From contig JAFGQK010000071.1 in NCBI GenBank assembly GCA_016935735.1, forward strand, positions 1-64,000: a stretch of DNA of 64,000 bases, in the 5' to 3' direction. The position numbers and the translations under genes were made by a program. How positions within the stretch are numbered: the first letter of the stretch is position 1; every line of letters begins with the position of its first letter. Positions 54,662-64,000 of the stretch are shown here, piece after piece. The notes under the pieces are model-generated. The model searched no databases and was not told the origin of the DNA. It saw only the letters and a list, made by a program, of their open reading frames with translations. Origin of the DNA: Spirochaetales bacterium. Its GTDB lineage: Bacteria > Spirochaetota > Spirochaetia > SZUA-6 > JAFGRV01.

Positions 54662-57613
54662 TTAATATCCCAGTCTTTTTAACTCCTTAAAAAGGTACTG
54701 CACCTCTTTATTGTTTTTTTCTTTTTCTGCAAAACGGATGAATTCCTCTTTTGCCTGTTTATAGTTTCCCATGGCAAAATAGGTCTCCCCAAGTTCAAAA
54801 AAGGCGTTTTTAAAGCTGGGGAAATGGTCCGTCACGATTTCCAGTTCCCGGGCTGCTTCCTTGAACCGGCTGTCCAGCCGGTAAATGACAGACAGTAAAT
54901 AGTGAGCCAGTCCATTTTCCGGTTCGAGCTCGAAAACCTTATCGAGCAGCGTACATGCTGATGCATGATTTCCTGTTTTAAAATAAGCATATGCCAGATC
55001 CAGGTATCCGAGGGGATTATCTTTATCCAGATCAATCCCGGTTTTGTATTGTTCCACTGCCTTTTCGAAGTTTCCTGTTTCCGAGTACCTGTCTCCCAAA
55101 GCCTTGTGAAAGCTGAAATTATAGGGATTCAACCGGGCTGCCATGGATAGATTCTCCGTTGTATCACCTTCCGGGGACTGAAAATAGGTATACCGTGCCT
55201 TCAGGAAATATACTTCGGCATCAACATACTGTTTGAGCTTTTCTCTATCATCCGGAGAAGGCATATTCACCATAATACTATTCGCATCCCTGGGATAGGT
55301 GAGAATTTCGTCAATAATCTTCAAATTCGGGGTGGTGCTCATATACTTGCTGAATTCCGGGAGCGGATAGTTATCCGAATTGGGCGGGATATCTTTCAGA
55401 TAATTTTCAAGTTCATCCTTCCCGCACGTATAAAGGGCTAACAATGAAAAAGGATCATCCAGATGGACTTCCTTCAGGTCATTCCTTATTTTAGGCCTGT
55501 TTAATTTGTACATAAATCTGTTAAAATCTATTTGTAATGGACCGGGGGTGCCCAGGATGAGGATATGTCCGATGTTGGAAATCCATAAGCTTGTATGGGG
55601 AAAGACATCGATAAAGCTTTTTATGAGCATCCTGTATTCATATTCACTTAACCAGTTCGTCGCCATCCACTGGCACATAACACCCTGTTTTGTGAGTTTT
55701 CTCTTGCACAGCTGGTAGAACTCCTTTGTATAAATATTGATACTCAACCGCGGGTGGACGGCATTTGTCGTGATGATATCGTACGTATCATCCGTCATTG
55801 CCATATAACTCCTCCCGTCTTCGATAACCACCTTTAGTGTGGGCTCGTTTAATACCTTTTTATTTTCTTTTTTAAAATACCCGGATGACCCATCGATTAT
55901 TTCAGTACAGATTTCCACACAGGTAACTTCTTTCATGTCTTCCTGGATAAGGGACTGGCAGGTAATTCCCATCCCGAATCCCACGACCAGGGCATTACCG
56001 GGTTTCTCACATAACAGATAAGGCAGGTAAGCAAGGAGTTTGTGAACCCGGATATCCCCGTATTCTGCTATAGCGGTGACAGCACCGTCTATCGCCAGTT
56101 CCCTGACACCATCGAATTTTTCCGGCACTGCAACCGTGGATCCCAGACCCTCTTTATAAAAAAGCAGGCGGTCCCCTTTCTCTTCTGTCTGCCAGTGCCT
56201 GAAATAGTTCTCCCCGGGGAGAATGGCAACCATAAAGACCATTGCAGCTGCGGTAATGATAACAGATAACACCTTGATTTTCGTTTTTAAATGGGGATGA
56301 AAGATAATAAGTGCGATCCCGATAAGAACATTTAATAGAGCAGTAAAAAGCGCTGCTTTTACCACACCGAGAAAAGGAATAAGAATGAACCCTGCTGCAA
56401 AAGATCCGAAAATGGAACCGATCGTATCCAGGAAACCGATAATGCCCAGTTTCAAACCGAGCTTTTCTATATTGGTTGTATATATCCTGGCGACGATGGG
56501 AAAAGTCATTCCCATAAGTGTTGCGGGAATAATCATCAACAGGAAAAAGAAAAGGTATTCTTTGCCTGAAGAGAATAGCCATGGTTCCGTATAAAAGCGG
56601 CGTGCAGTACTGAAATAACCGGATATCTGTACAAAAAAGAAAAGGACCGTACATGCAATGATTCCGATCATTACTTCAATTGCACCGAGCAGAAATACAA
56701 GATTCTTTCTCTTATCCACAAAACGGGCAATAATGAAACTTCCCAGGGAAAGCCCGGAAATAAAAGCGATTATGACAGTGGAATAAAAATAAATGCTTCT
56801 GTCATAAGAGATGCCGAGGAGGATTCTTGTCCAGATGACCTCATAGGAAAGTGTGGTGAATCCTTCTATTGCAAATACCCAGAGAACCAGGCGGAGGAGA
56901 AAAGGGGGACAGGTTTCTGGTTGACCGGGGTTTCTTTTTTTTACGGCAACTGCCTTTTTATCCTCTGAAATAATAAATATCGGGGTTTTTCCCCTTATAA
57001 TAAAAACCACCCCGGCAATAAGGATATTGATAAGTGCGGCACTATAGATAGTGCAGGAAAGCCCGGCAGCCTGTATAAGGAAGAAACTTGCAATAAAACA
57101 TCCGGCAACAGCGCCCAGGTTATTGATTGAATAGAGATTTCCCACATTTCCGCCAAGCCGGCTCAGATTTTTTATATAGTATTTGCTTAAGACAGGTAAT
57201 GTACCCCCCATAAGGGTCGTGGGAATAAGGAGAAGAAGGAAAGAGAATACAAAGCGGAGAATGCTGTTGATGTATAGACCGGGTTGTATAAGGGAAGCCA
57301 GGGAAATATACATACCTGCAAGCAGTTTTAAGAGAATGGGAAATAACAGGGCAAACACTCCTATTCCCAGTTCCAGGAGAAGAAAAATGAAAAGGGGGTC
57401 TTTCACTTTATCGATAAGCCTGCCAAAGAAATAACTGCCCAGGGCCAGACCGGCCATGAAAGCAGTTAACACGGTACTCACGGCAAATATGGTAAGTCCG
57501 AAAGCCTGGCCAAGCATCTTTATCCAGACAATCTGATAGATAAGTGCACTGATACCTGAGAAGAAGAAAATGATAAACAGGATCACTTTTATAATCTTTG
57601 CATTATCTTTCAT
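54662..57613 (-). CDS. Fused MFS-like transporter / spermidine synthase-like methyltransferase / TPR protein
   Basis: 12+ TM; 'KPGNALVVGFGMGITCQSLIQEDMKEVTCVEICTEIIDGSSGYFKKEN' methyltransferase motif; C-terminal TPR 'PYNFSFHKALGDRYSETGNFEKAVEQYKTGIDLDKDNPLGYLDLAYAYFKTGN'. Confidence 0.9.
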   Translation of the reverse strand: MKDNAKIIKVILFIIFFFSGISALIYQIVWIKMLGQAFGLTIFAVSTVLTAFMAGLALGSYFFGRLIDKVKDPLFIFLLLELGIGVFALLFPILLKLLAGMYISLASLIQPGLYINSILRFVFSFLLLLIPTTLMGGTLPVLSKYYIKNLSRLGGNVGNLYSINNLGAVAGCFIASFFLIQAAGLSCTIYSAALINILIAGVVFIIRGKTPIFIISEDKKAVAVKKRNPGQPETCPPFLLRLVLWVFAIEGFTTLSYEVIWTRILLGISYDRSIYFYSTVIIAFISGLSLGSFIIARFVDKRKNLVFLLGAIEVMIGIIACTVLFFFVQISGYFSTARRFYTEPWLFSSGKEYLFFFLLMIIPATLMGMTFPIVARIYTTNIEKLGLKLGIIGFLDTIGSIFGSFAAGFILIPFLGVVKAALFTALLNVLIGIALIIFHPHLKTKIKVLSVIITAAAMVFMVAILPGENYFRHWQTEEKGDRLLFYKEGLGSTVAVPEKFDGVRELAIDGAVTAIAEYGDIRVHKLLAYLPYLLCEKPGNALVVGFGMGITCQSLIQEDMKEVTCVEICTEIIDGSSGYFKKENKKVLNEPTLKVVIEDGRSYMAMTDDTYDIITTNAVHPRLSINIYTKEFYQLCKRKLTKQGVMCQWMATNWLSEYEYRMLIKSFIDVFPHTSLWISNIGHILILGTPGPLQIDFNRFMYKLNRPKIRNDLKEVHLDDPFSLLALYTCGKDELENYLKDIPPNSDNYPLPEFSKYMSTTPNLKIIDEILTYPRDANSIMVNMPSPDDREKLKQYVDAEVYFLKARYTYFQSPEGDTTENLSMAARLNPYNFSFHKALGDRYSETGNFEKAVEQYKTGIDLDKDNPLGYLDLAYAYFKTGNHASACTLLDKVFELEPENGLAHYLLSVIYRLDSRFKEAARELEIVTDHFPSFKNAFFELGETYFAMGNYKQAKEEFIRFAEKEKNNKEVQYLFKELKRLGY

Positions 57614-57826
57614 AAGTATGGAGTATAGTGAATTTATAATAAACGGACAAGATGAAGGGGAATTTCCTGCCTGCTACGGAGTTATTTTTATTATGGTGAT
57701 ATATGATTTCATGATGCACGTATGGCTTTATTTTTAAAATTTTGCCTGAAATAACCTGAAATATACTTGATTATTTCCTGTTCCTCTATACAATAACTAC
57801 ATTTACGTTACAAAGGATTGCCGGTG

Positions 57827-58945
57827 ATGACGAAGATGGAGACAAAATGCCTTTATATTCTTTTAAGCAGCCTGAGGGGTGGGGGATCCGAAAAGGTTTG
57901 CGTTACCATAGCAAATAAGCTTCAGAAGAAAGGGTATATAATTCGTATTCTTACATTAAACCTCTATAATGCTGTATACCAGGCTTTTCTTGATCCATCA
58001 ATCGAGCTCATCAATTTGAATAAGAAACATGCACGGCAGGCTTTGTTCCCACTGGGGAAAATGATAAAAAAATTAAAAATAAAGAAGCTCCTGGTATTCA
58101 ATTACCAGCTGGCTGTTCTGGTGTACATAATAAAAAAAATATTCCTTCTGGATGTAACGATAATTTCAAGGAATATTATAGCGCTTAGTGAAGCAAGAAA
58201 TTACAGAAAAAGAATCTATGACGGGATCATATCATTTTTAGTGAAAAAGATATATCGTCATGTCGATTGTATTATTGCGCTATGCCAGGCCATGAAAGAT
58301 GATCTGGTGAAAGAATTCAATATAGCACCGGAGAAAATAGCCGTTATCAATAATCCTCTGCATGACAAATTTATTCCACCGGATACCGATACTAGCTTCC
58401 AATGGATAGATCAGATTCAGCGGAAAAAACAATTGCTTTTTATAGGCAGGCTGGGACAAACAAAAGGAATACAATACCTGCTTTCGATATATAAAAAGCT
58501 TGGAAGTATTAAACCCGGTTATTCATTAAAAATAGTCGGAAAAGGGCGCTTGAAAAAAGAAATAGAGGACTGGATTAGTGAGAATAATTATAATAATGTA
58601 ATTGAAATGATTGATTTTACCCTGGATATTGACCGGATATATAAAGAAAGTGATATAACACTCCTTACCTCTCTTTATGAGGGATTTCCGAATGTACTTA
58701 TTGAATCAATATCTACAGGAACACCGGTTGTCAGTTTTGATTGTCCGACTGGTCCTTCCGAAATTATTGTGAACGGACAAAACGGTTATATAGCCAGGTA
58801 CCTTGATGAAGAGGATTTTGTAGAGAAGGTCGTTATGTTGATTGATCATCCGCTTGACAGGAGGAAAGTCGCTATGACGGCCAGGAAATATTACCCCGAT
58901 ATGATAATTCCCGAATACGAGAAAGTGATTTTCCCGGGGAAATGA
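57827..58945 (+). CDS. Glycosyltransferase family 4
   Basis: 'SLRGGGSEKVCVTIANKLQKKGY', 'LLFIGRLGQTKGIQYLLSIYKKL', 'SLYEGFPNVLIESISTGTPVVSFDCPTGPSEII'. Confidence 0.93.
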   Translation: MTKMETKCLYILLSSLRGGGSEKVCVTIANKLQKKGYIIRILTLNLYNAVYQAFLDPSIELINLNKKHARQALFPLGKMIKKLKIKKLLVFNYQLAVLVYIIKKIFLLDVTIISRNIIALSEARNYRKRIYDGIISFLVKKIYRHVDCIIALCQAMKDDLVKEFNIAPEKIAVINNPLHDKFIPPDTDTSFQWIDQIQRKKQLLFIGRLGQTKGIQYLLSIYKKLGSIKPGYSLKIVGKGRLKKEIEDWISENNYNNVIEMIDFTLDIDRIYKESDITLLTSLYEGFPNVLIESISTGTPVVSFDCPTGPSEIIVNGQNGYIARYLDEEDFVEKVVMLIDHPLDRRKVAMTARKYYPDMIIPEYEKVIFPGK

Positions 58946-59045
58946 TATGCTTGTAAAAGGAGAAAGCTTTTCTCCATATCTTCTTTCTTTGAAAGAAGTG
59001 TGTTTTGGATATATTTTTAATGTATTATCTTTGAATTATGTATAG

Positions 59046-60371
59046 ATGAACATAAAATCTTTATTTAAGCGTTTCAACGCTGGAACATTAGTAAAAAATG
59101 TGGCATCTCTCTCCCTTTCTATGGTTGTTTCACAGATTGTACTCATCATATCATCACCCATCTTAACAAGGTTTTTCAGTCCGGCTGAATTTGGAGTACA
59201 ATCTATTTTTGTTTCAATCTCCATGGTTATAACGATTGTCTATACATTACAATACGATATGGCAATCGTATTACCTAAAGAAACCGAAGAATCCGGGAGT
59301 CTGAAACAGATTGCCATCAAATGCTCTCTCTACGGACTATTTATTTTTTTATTTATTGCGTCAATAATATTCTTTTTCGGCCTTCATAGAATTTTTATAA
59401 AATCACTTAGTGGTATTGTATTATTGTTAAGTGTGCTTCACGCATGGATTCTCTCTGTCGAGAGAGTTTCAAACTATTCGAATATCAGGGATAAGCGATT
59501 CACTCAATTATCTGTTGGTGTTGCCGCAGGATCAATTATTGCAACGATTGTCAATATCATAACAGGATATTTCTGGGGCGGCAGTCTTTTCCTGATATTC
59601 GCAGTCATGTTGAAATCCGTCATCAGTACCATCATTCAAAACAAGGGAGCTGCGAATCCTGTTTATAAAATGCTTAATAAACGTCTGTTTTCCTGGTCTG
59701 AAAAGGAAAAAAAGCTTATGGGGGAGTATTCCGCATTTCCCCGGTATCGGATGCTCCAGAATTTACTGAATACACTCAGCCAGAATTTACCTTCACTAAT
59801 GTTCGCTGCATTTTTCAATTCCACTATTGCAGGTTTTTATGCTTTAGCGAGAAGAATCATTCACCTCCCGGCTCTTTTAATCTCCAATGCGTTGAGGAAG
59901 GTTTATTATCAGAATGCAGCTGAATTAAAAAATAATAAGAAATCCCTTTTTAAGAAAACATTACAATTCACCATTGGTTTGAGTATTCTTGGTCTGGTTC
60001 CTTACGGTGTTCTCATAATTTTCAGCAGACCCCTGTTTTCACTCATTTTTGGTTCAACATGGAAGGAAGCCGGCTATTTTGCTTCCTGGCTGGGTGTAGG
60101 ATCTTTTTTCGGTTTTATTAATGTTCCTTCCGTCTCAATTATCCCGGTATTGGGATTACAGAAAGAGAACTTTATTTTCGAAGTAATAATAATAATATCA
60201 CGGATCATTTCCATCCTTATCGGCGTATTTCTCGGGTCACCGAGGATTTCTTTAATTATTTTTTCTACAACAGGAGCGATATTGAATTCCTCCCTAATTT
60301 TCTGGATTCACAGGTATTTATATAATTATGAAAAAAAGGATTCAGATATCGACAAAATACATGCATCCTGA
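59046..60371 (+). CDS. Oligosaccharide flippase family protein (Wzx-like)
   Basis: 'VASLSLSMVVSQIVLIISSPILTRFFSPAEFGVQSIF' start; about 12 TM. Confidence 0.9.
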   Translation: MNIKSLFKRFNAGTLVKNVASLSLSMVVSQIVLIISSPILTRFFSPAEFGVQSIFVSISMVITIVYTLQYDMAIVLPKETEESGSLKQIAIKCSLYGLFIFLFIASIIFFFGLHRIFIKSLSGIVLLLSVLHAWILSVERVSNYSNIRDKRFTQLSVGVAAGSIIATIVNIITGYFWGGSLFLIFAVMLKSVISTIIQNKGAANPVYKMLNKRLFSWSEKEKKLMGEYSAFPRYRMLQNLLNTLSQNLPSLMFAAFFNSTIAGFYALARRIIHLPALLISNALRKVYYQNAAELKNNKKSLFKKTLQFTIGLSILGLVPYGVLIIFSRPLFSLIFGSTWKEAGYFASWLGVGSFFGFINVPSVSIIPVLGLQKENFIFEVIIIISRIISILIGVFLGSPRISLIIFSTTGAILNSSLIFWIHRYLYNYEKKDSDIDKIHAS

Positions 60372-60452
60372 TACTATAGATCATGTTATGATGCCAGGCA
60401 GAAGCAAAATCATGCATTGTTATAATTTGTTAAGAGGATTAGAAGCAGTATT

Positions 60453-61493
60453 ATGACGACGATAAATACTATTAAGAAAAGTGTAATAAAAATAATTCCA
60501 TTCAGTCTGTATAGAATTTTAAGAACAATCAAGCGAATGTTACTCTTATTCTATTTACTTCTGATTAAACGGTTTGTCGTAAACAGGAAGTGGAAACTGG
60601 ACAGGGTGAAAACGAATAGACTGGAAGAAAGCCATAAAAAATTGTATTTTTCAATTCAATCTTTTTATTATAGAAGATTTAAGAAATTTGCGGATATAAT
60701 TAACCCTGTCGATTATAATGAAAAGATACAATGGCTGAAACTCTTCGATCAGGATGCTTTGATGATATCCTGTACAGACAAATATGCTGTGAGGGAGTAT
60801 GTCAAAAAAACGATTGGAGAAAAACATTTAAAAACGTTATATGGTGTCTACGAAAGGTTTAAGGACATCGATTTTAATACATTACCGCGTTCGTTCGTGA
60901 TAAAGACAAATCACGATTCGGGAACAATTTTTTTGGTCAAAGATAAGGCAAAAGCGAATTGGAAGTATATTAAGAACCGGATTAAAAATTCAATGTCGTA
61001 TGTTTATGGTGTGAATAACGGGGAATGGCAATATTCCTTTATTCCCAGTAAAATCCTGGTGGAACAATATCTACAACCGGAATCAGATACTCTACCAGTG
61101 GATTATAAATTCCATTGTATCCAGGGGGAAATGCAATGGCTGCAATATATTTTCAACAGGGGTGAAAATACAACCAGTGAAATATATTTTGATAAGAATT
61201 TTAACAGGATGCCGTCTCATCTTGGCAGGAGTTTTCTTTTATCGGATAAACCGGTGCAACTGCCGGATAATTTGAACGATATGATACTGATAGTGGAAAA
61301 ATTAGCCGCTCCATTCAGATATGTACGGGTAGATCTTTTTAATATCAACGGGGCCATTTTTTTTGGTGAATTAACGTTCTTTCCCAGGGGAGGATTCTAC
61401 CCGAGCAAGGATGTTGTCGAATTCGGGAAATTGATGAATTTTGATATGATGAATGTGAAGAAACCTGTAACGGGACCCTGCCCAGGGAACTGA
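60453..61493 (+). CDS. TupA-like ATP-grasp protein
   Basis: 'NPVDYNEKIQWLKLFDQDALMISCTDKYAVREYVKKTIGEKHLKTLYGVY...SFVIKTNHDSG', 'ELTFFPRGGFYP'. Confidence 0.85.
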   Translation: MTTINTIKKSVIKIIPFSLYRILRTIKRMLLLFYLLLIKRFVVNRKWKLDRVKTNRLEESHKKLYFSIQSFYYRRFKKFADIINPVDYNEKIQWLKLFDQDALMISCTDKYAVREYVKKTIGEKHLKTLYGVYERFKDIDFNTLPRSFVIKTNHDSGTIFLVKDKAKANWKYIKNRIKNSMSYVYGVNNGEWQYSFIPSKILVEQYLQPESDTLPVDYKFHCIQGEMQWLQYIFNRGENTTSEIYFDKNFNRMPSHLGRSFLLSDKPVQLPDNLNDMILIVEKLAAPFRYVRVDLFNINGAIFFGELTFFPRGGFYPSKDVVEFGKLMNFDMMNVKKPVTGPCPGN

Positions 61494-61588
61494 TTATCTG
61501 CAAAACAATACCATAAAAAACAAGCCCGGCAGCATTTGAAATACCACCGGGCATTATTTCACCTACTTATCACTATGACAACAGGAAA

Positions 61589-64000
61589 TTAATTCTCTGT
61601 ATCCTCTTCATTTAAATCATCCAGTTTCTTCATCATTTTTGTGGCTCTCCAGCCGATGAGCTTGAATGCATATTCGCTTTCCGAAGAATAAGCAGGATAT
61701 TTGTTATCCCCCGGATGGTCAAATATCGTAAGAGCATAGTCCTTTTTTCCCCTGGCCGTAATCCGGTATAAGAATGGTTCATTTTCCATATCCGATTTCT
61801 GTCTGTCCGTGTAATACTCTTCGCATACCAGGTTTCCCATGGTATTAAGGATATCGTCGATCGACCGTTTGCGTACAGGTCCCTTTACTGCATCGGAAAA
61901 CCATAATTCCTCGCCGGTTGCAGCACCTTCCTCGTCCAGTTCCTTGAGCTGTTTTGTTATCGTTATCATCTGGCTATCGAACTCAAGAACAAGTTCCGTG
62001 ATCTCGTTTTTAGGATAAGATAACACCTTTTCATCCCGGAGGCTGTCGTTGTCCTTGTCAAAAAGCTGCTGGAGGTTATTCTTTACACTGTAGATATTGG
62101 GATCACCCTTCAGGGTCACATACGTATGGGAGGAGGATGATGACGGTTTCCCGATATCCAGTTCCCTCACCAGGGTATCGTCAATAAAGGCTTGCACGTG
62201 GATTTTGTTCTCATCATCAAGCTCGTACCGGTCATACTGCTTTTGTTCGGAAATAAGTTCCGAGATTTCAATATCCGAAAGGTTGTCCAGCATGGCATTG
62301 GTATGAGCAGGATCCACAGGAAAACCCTCGGGCATGATATGCCATTTATCGTCTTTGTCCTTTTCCAGTGTAAAAGTACCTTTTTTATTGGTAAAGGCAA
62401 TTTTATCGATCTTTTTCTCGTCCACCATGGTGAGTTTTGGCAGCTTATAACGGATAACACCAAGAGAACGTGAAACATTTATCCAGATAAGAGTGCCGAA
62501 AAGGACCGCTATAATAATGATAAGGGTAAGATAGTCCTTTGTAAACTTTAACCGTTTTATCCCTGCCCGGCTTACTTCTGCTGATACCGGTTCTTCTTTT
62601 AAAGGCACTGCATGAGTAGCTGTACCCTTTTTAGAGAACTTAAGCTGTAAATTTTTTCTCTGGGCATTTCTTAGAATAAACACTATTATGCCTAAGAATG
62701 CGACCAGCACAGGAATGCCGATGATATTGAAAAATGTGGTAAAATCCTTGATAAAAGGAGTGATTTTTGATTCATCAAGAGGATTAATGAGCTGGAGCTT
62801 GCTTCTCATGGCAGCATAATCCTCTTTGCCATTACAATAATCAATCACATTACTTACCAGGGCCCTGTTGGGAGGAATATCCGACGGATTCTGCGGCGTC
62901 GGATCATAGGAAAGAAGATAATCCCGGATAATTTCCGATGTCCCGATAAGAATGATTCTCCCGGGTGATTCGGCTTTCTCGATTACCTTAATCTGATCGG
63001 TGACTTCTTCGGAAAAGGCTTCCGATTCCGCTGCTTCTTCCCCTTCAGGTTCTTCTATTTCCTTTTTCGGTTTTTGCGGGATCGGTTTATCCTTAAAGTA
63101 ACTCGGGAATTGTCCTTCAAGCGCAACAGCTAACGGATAACTCTGCATATCCTCTTTTGATTCGGGTGGCATAATAGTGAGCGGATTATCAAGAGAAATA
63201 TGTTCGGAAACTTCCCAGGATTTGTTCGAGGAAGAAAAGAGGATATCTGCTTTTATATCATTTGTTTTTAACGTCTCTTCATACAGTTTGATGGGGGATG
63301 CCTGGATCATTAAAAGACCCCGGATATTTCTCATATACAGGAGCTTTTCATTGATAAACTCGTTCTGAATTAGCGGGAAATAATAGATTTTAAGATCCCC
63401 GTATTTCCGGTCCGAGGTCTCGAAACATTCCTGATCATAAACATAGGAATTCTTGACAGTCACTCCATAGCGTTCCAGGAGGAATTCCAGTCCTGTTTTT
63501 ACGGCAGGATATTCTTTCGGAACATTGTAACCATAAAGCTGCCTGTTCATCTGGGGTGTTTCTTCCTTTAACCCGTCAAGAAAAATGGCAAGGGATTTCC
63601 CCTCCATAAGAAATTGATCGATCTGGAAGAGCTCCCAGTCCGAAAACACATCCTTTGGTCCGGCAATCACAAGACACTCGATTCCCTTGGGGATATTTTC
63701 TCCTTCACCGAGCTTGATCTCTTTTAATGTGTGGTGCTCGGTAAGAATTTCCTTGAGTGTGTCTGCCGTTATCTTTCTTACATCCTGGCCCGGATTTGCC
63801 TGGGCATACGCCTGGAGTTCGTACTCATCCCATTGCAGGCGTGCAGTACCGTGATCTGCCAGATAACCGATGTATTCATTTATATCGATAATATTGGTAA
63901 CCGTATTGCTGATTGCCTCTTTAATTGTTTCCTCGTTTGCAATCTGTGGATGGCTTCCAAACGGTGTCCGGTATATTTCCAGGAAATTGTATTTTTCAAT
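61589..64000 (-). CDS. GldG-type ABC auxiliary domain fused to DUF4340 domain; 5' end beyond the window
   Basis: The frame stays open from 63670 to 64000 (...GYLADHGTARLQWDEYELQAYAQANPGQDVRKITADTLKEILTEHHTLKEIKLGEGENIPKGIECLVIAGPKDVFSDWELFQIDQFLMEGKSLAIFLDG). C-part 'KIDKIAFTNKKGTFTLEKDKDDKWHIMPEGFPVDPAHTNAMLDNLSDIEISELISE' = DUF4340. Confidence 0.85.
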   Translation of the reverse strand: MEKYNFLEIYRTPFGSHPQIANEETIKEAISNTVTNIIDINEYIGYLADHGTARLQWDEYELQAYAQANPGQDVRKITADTLKEILTEHHTLKEIKLGEGENIPKGIECLVIAGPKDVFSDWELFQIDQFLMEGKSLAIFLDGLKEETPQMNRQLYGYNVPKEYPAVKTGLEFLLERYGVTVKNSYVYDQECFETSDRKYGDLKIYYFPLIQNEFINEKLLYMRNIRGLLMIQASPIKLYEETLKTNDIKADILFSSSNKSWEVSEHISLDNPLTIMPPESKEDMQSYPLAVALEGQFPSYFKDKPIPQKPKKEIEEPEGEEAAESEAFSEEVTDQIKVIEKAESPGRIILIGTSEIIRDYLLSYDPTPQNPSDIPPNRALVSNVIDYCNGKEDYAAMRSKLQLINPLDESKITPFIKDFTTFFNIIGIPVLVAFLGIIVFILRNAQRKNLQLKFSKKGTATHAVPLKEEPVSAEVSRAGIKRLKFTKDYLTLIIIIAVLFGTLIWINVSRSLGVIRYKLPKLTMVDEKKIDKIAFTNKKGTFTLEKDKDDKWHIMPEGFPVDPAHTNAMLDNLSDIEISELISEQKQYDRYELDDENKIHVQAFIDDTLVRELDIGKPSSSSSHTYVTLKGDPNIYSVKNNLQQLFDKDNDSLRDEKVLSYPKNEITELVLEFDSQMITITKQLKELDEEGAATGEELWFSDAVKGPVRKRSIDDILNTMGNLVCEEYYTDRQKSDMENEPFLYRITARGKKDYALTIFDHPGDNKYPAYSSESEYAFKLIGWRATKMMKKLDDLNEEDTEN

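Noticed and set aside
56154-56654. 166-aa ORF inside the MFS-spermidine synthase gene
   Set aside because: Same-strand out-of-frame shadow, Tyr/Arg/Cys-rich artefact.

Overview
This 64-kb window looks like a chromosomal segment of a spirochaete-like bacterium (Treponema/Leptospira-type gene content; taxonomic guess by inference only). It is mostly housekeeping and conserved genes: purQ, coaBC, murE, dinB plus an alkyltransferase-like gene, lepB, a Leptospira-type citramalate synthase (cimA), a sugar ABC transporter, an NtrB/NtrC-type two-component system, a MoxR/DUF58/transglutaminase operon, an ECF sigma factor, tRNA-Ala(GGC), a LolD/FtsX-type ABC exporter, a 7TM-type MCP, an MFS-spermidine synthase-TPR fusion, and a small glycan gene cluster. 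No CRISPR array, prophage or intact transposon was seen. The strongest non-annotated signal is a complete transcription attenuator upstream of cimA. It has a 37-aa leader peptide with 12 Ile residues (MKQCNGLLNTFIFISPIRIIITIIAIIIGITHKEAPA*), a 10-bp intrinsic terminator, and a perfectly placed 10-bp antiterminator pairing that overlaps the leader stop codon. A near-consensus promoter would place the transcript start at or next to the leader ATG. Other notable signals: a sigma-54 promoter with paired palindromic upstream sites next to a sigma-54 activator TCS; several gene scars (HicBA, MetRS anticodon domain, phytoene-desaturase family, sugar-phosphate isomerase with one UGA); a short palindromic element bracketed by 13-bp direct repeats; a beta/gamma-crystallin domain protein; degenerate M28 and GGDEF proteins; and a bacterial GIDE-domain protein. 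All family calls were made by eye, without database searches.
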